Position numbers and translations under genes: made by a program. Positions 39,984 through 46,707 of a DNA stretch of 64,000 nucleotides are shown here, piece after piece. The DNA comes from Stieleria neptunia (GTDB lineage: Bacteria; Planctomycetota; Planctomycetia; Pirellulales; Pirellulaceae): contig NZ_CP037423.1 in the NCBI RefSeq assembly GCF_007754155.1, positions 3,596,001 through 3,660,000 of the forward strand, read 5' to 3'. How positions within the stretch are numbered: the first letter of the stretch is position 1; every line of letters begins with the position of its first letter. The notes under the pieces are model-generated. The model did no database searches. It saw only the letters and a program-made list of their open reading frames with translations, and was not told the DNA's origin.

Positions 39984-40139
39984 CTAGTGCTTTGTCAGCT
40001 TTCAATTTTCGCGCCTGCGTTTGTCGAGCGGAAAAGGGGTCAGGTACCAAAAACCAAATGGCCCGCAGGGTGCTTCGCATTTTTGGTACCTGACCCCTTT
40101 TCCGCGGTACCCTAAGAATAAAAGTTGACGAAGCACTAG
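39984..40139 (+). mobile_element. Family B MITE-like element, complete copy
   Basis: The 156 bp element is bounded by CTAGTGCTTTGTCA and, as complement at the right end, CTAGTGCTTCGTCA: 14 bp inverted ends with one mismatch, each closing with CTAG. Inside is a perfect 26 bp stem (40028-40053 with 40080-40105) beginning GCGGAAAAGGGGTCAGG. There is no coding capacity. The CTAG ends recall IS630-type targets, so mobilisation in trans is possible (inference). Confidence 0.75.
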
Positions 40140-40439
40140 GTGCCAGAGACCTAACCGTGATTCTGCATTCTACCGCCCACACCCCAGGCATACAGCCTGC
40201 ACCGACCCAGGGGGAGAGCCCCAAGTTCAGGATTCCCCTTTATTCGCCTCCCCCCCAGTCAGCGTGGGTCAGGCGAATCTTTGTGTGATTGAAAGCCCCA
40301 CGCGATGTGAATGGGGGCCCCTCCCAAGGACCGATTCGGTTGGCACGCCACTTGTGCCGCTCTCGACGGACCGCAGTGTTTGAGATGTGTGCGTCGCAAT
40401 GGCCAGCTGGTACGAGACGCAGGATCCAATCACCGGCGC

Positions 40440-40532
40440 GCAATATTTTCTTGTCACCCATTTTCCTGTCCCCCGTTCTCCCCACAGTCCCCTCCCGTTT
40501 TTCTGCCCCCTATTTTTCTGCCATCTGCGGGC
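40440..40532 (+). repeat. Family A repeat, right half
   Basis: The right-arm modules ATTTTCTTGTC, ATTTTCCTGTC, GTTTTTCTGCC and ATTTTTCTGCC with the CATCTGCGG edge are present. The core is decayed and there is no left arm. The preceding stretch 40141-40439 shows nothing recognisable. Confidence 0.75.
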
Positions 40533-40703
40533 GCTGGTCCTGGCTGCCGATTCTATCTCACGCGCCCACGATTCCACTGTGAGCGAAAGCGAACGGGAGC
40601 GACTTTTCTCGGCAATCGATGGCGGCTTTCGTGGGGCCGCAGTCATTAGACGGATGTCACTGTAGCAACCGTTGCGTTCGTCACCTTTCAGGTCTCCAAA
40701 CTC

Positions 40704-41438
40704 ATGCATCTCCGCTTCTCGCTTTGTGCCGCCTTGCTTTCCACGCTCACAGGATCCATCGCCATGGTCACCGACGTTTCCGCAGACGATCCGTCGACTC
40801 TGTCTTCCCAACTCCAGGAAACGGCAGCCAACGCTTCCAAACGCTATCCTGCCGAAGTTCTTCAAACCTTCCAAGCCGGCATCGACAACGTTCGGGCCAC
40901 CGGCATCGAAAAATCGGCCAAACAAGTCGGCGACAAGGCTGCCGATGCGACGCTGAAAGGCTGGGACGCCCAGCCGGTCACGCTCAGTGAGGTGTGGGAA
41001 AAGAACCCCGTCATTTTGATGTGGTATCGCGGAGGGTGGTGCCCGTACTGCAATCTGCAATTGCGAGCGATGCAGAAACAGCTCGGTGCGATTGAGGGGG
41101 CGGGGGCCAAGCTGGTGGTGCTGACGCCGGAGCTTCCGGGAAATGCCAAGGAGACCGCCGCGGCCAATGATCTGGAGATGCTGGTCTTGCATGATGCCAA
41201 CAATCAGTTGGCCAGGAAGTTCGGCATTGTGTTTCAATTGCCCGACGCCATCTTGCCGGTCTATCGAGACAAGCTGCAGCTTGCCAAACGCAACGGCAGC
41301 GATGCGATGGAGCTTCCGTTGGCCGCCACCTACGTCATCAACACCGAAGGCAAGATCACCTACGCATTTCTCGACGCGGACTACAAAAAACGAGCCGAGC
41401 CTGCGGAAGTGGTCGCCGCAGTCAAGCAACTGCGCTAG
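40704..41438 (+). CDS. Exported peroxiredoxin-like (AhpC/TSA-fold) protein
   Basis: The 244-residue product has a probable signal peptide (LRFSLCAALLSTLTGSIAM), a helical segment, and a thioredoxin-fold domain from about residue 80. The motif YRGGWCPYC places C113 and C116 where redoxin-family proteins have their active cysteines. The later TYVINTEGKITYAF strand fits the fold. The CxxC arrangement is closer to thiol-disulfide redoxins than to classical one-Cys AhpC. The likely role is peroxide or disulfide handling outside the cytoplasm. It stands alone, flanked by family A repeats. Confidence 0.85.
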   Translation: MHLRFSLCAALLSTLTGSIAMVTDVSADDPSTLSSQLQETAANASKRYPAEVLQTFQAGIDNVRATGIEKSAKQVGDKAADATLKGWDAQPVTLSEVWEKNPVILMWYRGGWCPYCNLQLRAMQKQLGAIEGAGAKLVVLTPELPGNAKETAAANDLEMLVLHDANNQLARKFGIVFQLPDAILPVYRDKLQLAKRNGSDAMELPLAATYVINTEGKITYAFLDADYKKRAEPAEVVAAVKQLR

Positions 41439-41496
41439 TTCGAGTGATCTATTGATCTATCGTGCCACCCACAAGATCCGCCGGGCATCAATCGGC

Positions 41497-41795
41497 AATG
41501 CGACCGCAGACCGATCAGTCGGTGGATGGCGTCAAAGGAGAGAGGCTGGCTGGGATGGCAGAAAAATGGTGGGCAAAAAGATCGTTGAGCCGGGAGAGTG
41601 AACGACAAGAAAATGGCACGCCCGAAGCAGTCTTCAATGGGGCGACTCAGTCACAGGCCCTCGCGGTTCAGCTTCCTAGCGTGCAAGTCTCCCCCTGCCC
41701 TATTTTCTTGTCACTCATTTTCCTGTCTCCCGTGCTCCCCTCAGTCCCCTCCTATTTTTTTGCCCCTGATTTTTCTGCCGTCTCAGGTGCCCTAA
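41497..41795 (+). repeat. Family A repeat with extended 5' flank
   Basis: The first 102 bases (41497-41598) are identical to 44642-44743. GGCAGAAAAAT, a diverged GGGCAAAAAGAT and GACAAGAAAAT form the left arm. The core has ACGCCCGAAGCAG and GGTTCAGCTTCC. The right arm has ATTTTCTTGTC, ATTTTCCTGTC, ATTTTTTTGCC and ATTTTTCTGCC. The remainder of the gap to 41941 holds nothing recognisable. Confidence 0.85.
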
Positions 41796-41941
41796 GCAGA
41801 TTCGCCTTCCCATTCATCTGCTCCATACCCTGTGCCGTCGAAGCTGACATTCGGCTCCGCCCCGCGACACCTGTCCCGAAACGACAAAACCCCGAAAGCG
41901 ACTCCTTCGCCGGCACAATCCGGCACGAGAGCATTGAGTTG

Positions 41942-42787
41942 TCAAGATGTGGATTGACCAGGAATGGTTGGGCGATGCATTTTGCGGAATTCTCGCGGGG
42001 CGCAGCCGCAGCCTGCTTTGAATGCTTCGTTGAACCTGCTTAGGCTTTGGAAACCCGAGTCCAGTGCGACGTTCACGATCGCGTCGTCGGTCGTGACCAG
42101 CAGTCGCTGCGCGTGAGAGAGACGGTGCTGGACGATAAACGCCGTCATCGTCGTGCCAAACGTCTTGCGGAACAGGTTCATCGCGTAATTGGCGTGCACG
42201 CCGTTTGCTGCAGCGATCGATTGAGAGGTCAGCGGTTGCCGGTAATTGCGCGCAATGTAACACGCCAATTGATCGGCGCGTGACAAATGGGTCATCGAGG
42301 TGGCGACAGGTGTGTCGGTAACGCTGTGGGTGAAACGCAAAAGGCGTGCTTGCACCTCCAATCGTGCAGCCCGTTCCAGTGTACGGTCGTCGCTCTTCAG
42401 ATCGTGCTCCCACCGCCCGAAAGTTTTCACGTCCAACTCGCCTTGCGTGGCATCGACCAGGAGTTCCCCCTGCAAAATTCGATTCGTCAACGTCAAGTCG
42501 AGCCCCGCCCGCAACAACTCGCTCAATGGCAGTGTCACGACGTAGTAGGGCGAGTCCCCTGCGACCTCAACGATTTGATGAGGAATCGCCGCCCAGAAGA
42601 TCGCCAGTCTGCCCGCCTGGATTGTCGTCCGTTGACCGCCTAGAAGGTAGGTCAACGAACCGGCCGTCAGCAGGTTCATTTCAATCTCATTGTGCCGGTC
42701 CGGACGGGACATTCGGGTCGGCGTCCACGTTTCGCATGTGAATCCGTAGGGCGAAAACTCGGGGCGTTTGGTGTCGAACTGCTTCAT
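41942..42787 (-). CDS. AraC-family transcriptional regulator
   Basis: About 281 residues from ATG 42787. The N-terminal part is a cupin-like sensor (IEMNLLTAGSLTYLLGGQ...AGRLAIFWAAIPHQIVEV), as in MelR/RhaS-type sugar regulators. The C-terminal 100 residues hold two helix-turn-helix units (LTSQSIAAANGVHANYAMNL and DAIVNVALDSGFQSLSRFNE) followed by the APREFRK ending. It probably senses a sugar and controls nearby catabolic genes. It is divergent from the GH43 gene (about 330 bp apart, with a family B copy between), so that gene is a candidate target (inference). Confidence 0.87.
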   Translation of the reverse strand: MKQFDTKRPEFSPYGFTCETWTPTRMSRPDRHNEIEMNLLTAGSLTYLLGGQRTTIQAGRLAIFWAAIPHQIVEVAGDSPYYVVTLPLSELLRAGLDLTLTNRILQGELLVDATQGELDVKTFGRWEHDLKSDDRTLERAARLEVQARLLRFTHSVTDTPVATSMTHLSRADQLACYIARNYRQPLTSQSIAAANGVHANYAMNLFRKTFGTTMTAFIVQHRLSHAQRLLVTTDDAIVNVALDSGFQSLSRFNEAFKAGCGCAPREFRKMHRPTIPGQSTS

Positions 42788-42872
42788 GGGGCTTAGCTTA
42801 CCGTGATCACCTTGACGAGCACAGGGAAACCGCCACCCCGTTGAATTGACTTTCCAAAAACTGCACAAGGAC

Positions 42873-42980
42873 TGCGTCAACTTTTAAACGGAGGGTGCCG
42901 CGGAAAAGGGGGCAGGTACCAAAAATGCGAAGCACCCTGTGGGCCATTTGGTTTTTGGTACCTGACCCCTTTTCCGCTCG
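42873..42980 (-). mobile_element. Family B element, truncated copy
   Basis: Inverted relative to the copy at 39984. It keeps the GCGTCAACTTTTA end region and the internal stem (GCGGAAAAGGGGGCAGGTAC, then TACCTGACCCCTTTTCCGC). It stops just past CCGCTCG without the CTAG end. One stem mismatch is present. It sits in the AraC/GH43 divergent intergenic region. Confidence 0.75.
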
Positions 42981-43114
42981 CACGGCGGATGGTCTCGATG
43001 CTGGTCATCCGTTTGTGAGCCATCAGCACTCGTTACGTAGCCGGTTCGGCGTGCTAAAATCTCTAAAACCACAACAAGCGACTCGCGTTGTCGGCGAGTG
43101 GAAATCCGATTCCC

Positions 43115-44620
43115 ATGCAACGATTTAGATTGATGAAATTGCCCCACGTTCTGCTGATCGTCGTTCTCCTCTGGACGAGTCTGCACACGGTAAATGCCGG
43201 ACCGCCCAACGATGGCAAATTGCACGTGATTCTTGGTGGCGATCATGCGGACCCAACCATTGTTCGCGATGGCGGCGACTTCTACATGACTCATAGTTCC
43301 TATCGGAAAGTCCCAGGACTGAAGATCTGGCATTCAACCAACCTTGTCGATTGGCAACCGATCGCTTACGCGTTGAACAAGGACGTGGGAACCGTTTGGG
43401 CTCCCGATCTGATCAAACAGGATGGGCTGTTCTATCTGTACTTTCCGTCGAGCGGGAAGAACTATGTCGTGACGGCCAAAGATCCACGTGGGCCGTGGTC
43501 AGAACCGAGGTTGTTGGACATTCCGGGCATCGATCCGGGGCATGTGGCGACTCCAACTGGCGATCGATTTCTGTACATGCACAGCGGCCGTGTGGCACCG
43601 CTCAGCAAAGATGGCTTGACGGTCACGGGAGAGCTGCAGCAAAAACACGTTGGTTGGGAATATCCTGCAGACTGGGACGTCGAGTGTTTTTGTCTGGAAT
43701 CACCCAAGTTGACGTTTCGTGATGGTTACTACTACATGACCGCTGCGCAGGGTGGCACGGCGGGTCCGGCGACAAGCCATATGGTGACCTCGGCCCGCTC
43801 CCGGTCACCTCTTGGCCCCTGGGAGAACAGCCCTCACAATCCGATCGTGCACACGTGGTCGCGAAGTGAATCCTATTGGTCGAAAGGACACGGTACGATC
43901 ATCGATGACGCCGACGGCAATTGGTACGTCGTCTATCACGCTTACAAAAAAGGGGCCTTGCCGCACGGTCGTCATACGCTGGTCGAAGCGATCGAGTGGA
44001 CCGACGACGGCTGGTTCAAGACGACGCGTGATCCCAAATCGGAACCGGAGGTGATCGTTCATCCGAATGAGTCGATTGTCGAGGACGACTTTGAATCACC
44101 GCAGCTGAAGATCCAATGGCAGATGACCGGAGCATCGGTACTGGAGACCCATCGCGTTGGCGGTGGGGAATTTCAGTTCAACAATCCGGATGATCGAATG
44201 CGCACGCTGCAGTGCAATCCTCCGGGAAAAGACTACACCGTCGAGATCGAGCTTGGCGACCATGATCCGGGCGTCGAGTTGGGATTGGCGATCTGGTATT
44301 CCGAGCAGAGACTCGCTTCGCTGGCCGTTCACGGCGAGCGGCTGATGATGCGGTTCAGCGACCGAACGCAAACCATCCGAGGTGTCGCTGCAAGCGATGT
44401 TCGATACCTGCGGGCTGAGCTGTCGAAGCAATCGCTCAATCTGTACTACAGCCAAGACGGGGAGACCTGGACGAAGAACGAACGCACCTACGAACTTTCC
44501 GGCTACGACCACAATGTGCTGGGGAATTTTTCTTACCTGCGTCCTGCAATCTATGCCGCCGGAACGGGCCGCGCAGCGATCAAGTCGTTCAAGTTCAAGA
44601 GGGATGGTGCCATCCACTAG
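43115..44620 (+). CDS. Secreted glycoside hydrolase family 43 enzyme
   Basis: About 501 residues with a signal peptide (KLPHVLLIVVLLWTSLHTVNA). The five-bladed propeller signatures are clear. HADPTIVRDG holds the catalytic base Asp46, VWAPDLIK the modulator Asp98 and CLESPKL the acid Glu195, so the enzyme should be active. A beta-sandwich (about 320-500, DDFESPQLKIQWQMTG...) resembling the GH43 accessory concanavalin-like domain follows. The likely substrates are beta-xylosides or arabinofuranosides; specificity cannot be read from sequence. The start could also be ATG 43133. It is divergent from the AraC regulator and is probably induced by it. Confidence 0.9.
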   Translation: MQRFRLMKLPHVLLIVVLLWTSLHTVNAGPPNDGKLHVILGGDHADPTIVRDGGDFYMTHSSYRKVPGLKIWHSTNLVDWQPIAYALNKDVGTVWAPDLIKQDGLFYLYFPSSGKNYVVTAKDPRGPWSEPRLLDIPGIDPGHVATPTGDRFLYMHSGRVAPLSKDGLTVTGELQQKHVGWEYPADWDVECFCLESPKLTFRDGYYYMTAAQGGTAGPATSHMVTSARSRSPLGPWENSPHNPIVHTWSRSESYWSKGHGTIIDDADGNWYVVYHAYKKGALPHGRHTLVEAIEWTDDGWFKTTRDPKSEPEVIVHPNESIVEDDFESPQLKIQWQMTGASVLETHRVGGGEFQFNNPDDRMRTLQCNPPGKDYTVEIELGDHDPGVELGLAIWYSEQRLASLAVHGERLMMRFSDRTQTIRGVAASDVRYLRAELSKQSLNLYYSQDGETWTKNERTYELSGYDHNVLGNFSYLRPAIYAAGTGRAAIKSFKFKRDGAIH

Positions 44621-44641
44621 ATGCGCCGGTAGTCGACGCTC

Positions 44642-44962
44642 AATGCGACCGCAGACCGATCAGTCGGTGGATGGCGTCAAAGGAGAGAGGCTGGCTGGGA
44701 TGGCAGAAAAATGGTGGGCAAAAAGATCGTTGAGCCGGGAGAGGGAACGACAAGAAAATGGGTGACAAGAAGATGAGACGCCCGAAGCAGTTCCTAACGG
44801 GGCTACTCGGTCACACGCGGGCGTGGCTTAGCTACCTTGCATCCAGATCTCTCCATGCAATATTTTCTTGTCTGACTGCTTCTCCCCACCGTCTCCTCCC
44901 ATTTTTCTGCCCCTGATTTTTCTGCCATCTCAAAGAACCAATCGGTGGGTGGCACCAAATGA
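44642..44962 (+). repeat. Family A repeat, full length with extended 5' flank
   Basis: The 5' 102 bases are identical to 41497-41598. Left modules include GGCAGAAAAAT, GACAAGAAAAT and GACAAGAAGAT. The core has ACGCCCGAAGCAGTTCC and TTAGCTACCTTGCATCC. Right modules are ATTTTCTTGTC and two ATTTTTCTGCC with the CTCAAAGAACCAATCG tail. One more GGCAGAAAAAT lies just beyond, at 44981. Confidence 0.88.
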
Positions 44963-44995
44963 GTACGGCTGACCGGGATGGCAGAAAAATGGCGC

Positions 44996-45166
44996 GTTTC
45001 AAAATGACCTCACCGGAGAGCGTGCCGAGCCAGCGGGCTTGGTCGACCGCTACCGAACCGTTCACGACGACATCGTTGATTCCCTCAGCAAAGCGATGTG
45101 GGTGAAAAGCGTCGGAACGATCGCGGACGGTTTTCGGATCAAGGACGCACCGCAGAACGAATCATG
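44996..45166 (+). pseudogene. C-terminal fragment of an unrecognised protein
   Basis: One frame running from the family A edge to TGA at 45164-45166 reads like protein: FQNDLTGERAEPAGLVDR, then YRTVHDDIVDSLSKAMWVKS and VGTIADGFRIKDAPQNES. There is no start codon in place, because the repeat sequence abuts it directly. I cannot name the family. The stretch 45167-45300 holds nothing else evident. Confidence 0.35.
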
Positions 45167-45300
45167 AAGACTGCTCACCACTTGGGGGAAACGTGACGCC
45201 GCTGCCAGGCGTGTCGCAGCGATGTCGCTCGGACGATATCGCAGCAGACTATCGGATAGGGGCTGCTCGAGCGGTGTAGACGGCGGCACACTGGCAGTGT

Positions 45301-45375
45301 TTCGCGATCATTGTATTTGGAAAGACGACGCCACCGAATGCGCAGCCGCGCAGTTCTGTTGCTATAATGCGCAAG
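45301..45375 (+). promoter_or_regulatory. Promoter and operator of the XylR-type regulator gene
   Basis: A consensus -10 TATAAT (45363-45368) lies about 45 bases before the ATG. Two direct copies of AATGCGCA (45337-45344 and 45366-45373) flank TGCGC-AGCC-GCGCA, a small palindrome. No good -35 is present, which fits activator dependence. A related 75 bp stretch occurs at 56798-56875, indicating that the block is a conserved regulatory unit. Confidence 0.5.
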
Positions 45376-45413
45376 TCGTTGTTTTTGGTCAGAGCATCTC
45401 GGAGTTTTGCTGA

Positions 45414-46586
45414 ATGGGGAAACCGAACCACAGAATTCGACAAGTCGGAATTCTCATCGAGACCGATGATTCGTGGGGCAGGAACGTCGTGGAAGCCATC
45501 TGTCGCGCTGCGCGACAACTTGACTGGACCGTTCTGATCGCGCCTCGAGATGCTCAGGGGCGACTTCGCTTGCCAAGGATATGGAAAGGACATGGCGTCA
45601 TCGCATCGATTCGGACCCCAGCGCTACTGCGGCACCTCCAGCAATTGGAATTGCCAGTGGTGGACGTTGCGATGATGGTGCCGAAAGACGATTGGTTCGG
45701 TCGCGTCGCCACCGACGACGCAGTCCGTGCAAAGATGGCGTTCGAGCACTTGCGAAATCACGGGCTGTCTCACTTTGCCTGCTACGCTCCGCCGATCGGT
45801 CGCTATTCCGACGTCCGCGCCGACGCGTTTCTGCAAGTTGTCGGCGACAATGGATTTGAATGTTCGTTGTACGAAACGGGTAGCGACGAGGACAAAGGTT
45901 GGTTGACAAATCATGCGAATGTCCGCAGATGGCTGGCTCGTTTACCGCGTCCGCTGGGTGTCTTTGCGGCGGATCCTTATCCCGCCCGGCAAATGGTCGA
46001 GATCTGCACGCTTGAATCGATCCGCGTTCCGGATGATGTCGCCATTCTGTCCGGTGATGATGACGATCTTTTGTGCAACGTCGCATCACCGCACCTTTCT
46101 GCCGTCGAACTGGCCAGTCATCGTATCGGCGATTCCGCAGCGCAACTGTTGTCGCGGATGATGAAGGGGGCTGCTGCGCCCAAACGCACAACATTGATCC
46201 CGCCATTGCGCGTGCGGTCACGACACTCCACCGACGTGCTTGCGATCGAGGACGAAGAACTGGCTGAGATCCTTAAATGCATTCGCGATTCCGCAGCCGA
46301 TGGGATCACCGTTTCCAGCCTGACGCGACGCTTTCCGATCTCGCGCCGGCGTCTTGAACAGCGGTTTCGGTCGGTCTTGAACCGTAGTCCCGCCGAAGAA
46401 ATCCGCCGAGTGCGAATGGAGCACGCGTGTCGACTTTTGCTCGATTCGGATCAGTCCATCGCGTCAATCGCCTTGAAAACAGGCTTCGCAACCGGCGCGT
46501 CGTTGTCACAGGCGTTTCGCCAACAGATGGGGGCGACTCCCGGCGAGTATCGTCAGGTCAATCGCGCGGACGCTGACTGTGACTGA
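45414..46586 (+). CDS. XylR-type sugar-responsive transcriptional regulator
   Basis: The 390-residue protein has a LacI/PBP1-like sensor (about 8-275; landmarks VGILIETDDSWGRNVV, GLSHFACYAPPIGRYSDVRADAF and VPDDVAILSGDDDDLLCNVASPHLSAVEL). A C-terminal AraC-type DNA-binding domain (about 285-385; ISRRRLEQRFRSVLNRSPAEEIRRVRMEHA, then IASIALKTGFATGASLSQAF) follows. This fusion is the XylR family, which activates pentose or polysaccharide genes on sugar binding. It is upstream of and codirectional with the amidohydrolase fusion and BNR-4 genes, which are its likely targets (inference). Confidence 0.92.
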   Translation: MGKPNHRIRQVGILIETDDSWGRNVVEAICRAARQLDWTVLIAPRDAQGRLRLPRIWKGHGVIASIRTPALLRHLQQLELPVVDVAMMVPKDDWFGRVATDDAVRAKMAFEHLRNHGLSHFACYAPPIGRYSDVRADAFLQVVGDNGFECSLYETGSDEDKGWLTNHANVRRWLARLPRPLGVFAADPYPARQMVEICTLESIRVPDDVAILSGDDDDLLCNVASPHLSAVELASHRIGDSAAQLLSRMMKGAAAPKRTTLIPPLRVRSRHSTDVLAIEDEELAEILKCIRDSAADGITVSSLTRRFPISRRRLEQRFRSVLNRSPAEEIRRVRMEHACRLLLDSDQSIASIALKTGFATGASLSQAFRQQMGATPGEYRQVNRADADCD

Positions 46587-46707
46587 GAGAGCACGGATGC
46601 TGTCGGGCAAAAATCGATACATTTCTGCGCACGTGCCGATTGATGCGCTTCGGCCCACGCATCAGGCTGTTGCCAGATGATCTTCCGCGAAACCACACCG
46701 TGATCAA

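Noticed and set aside
40028..40105. Family B stem considered as a riboswitch or transcription terminator
   Set aside because: The same stem occurs in both orientations in unrelated contexts with inverted ends, which fits a mobile repeat better; no T tract.
38202..40115. 637-codon plus-strand frame
   Set aside because: It is antisense to the Gfo/Idh/MocA gene, then runs through a family A repeat, the AhpD-like gene in reverse and the family B element; no recognisable protein.
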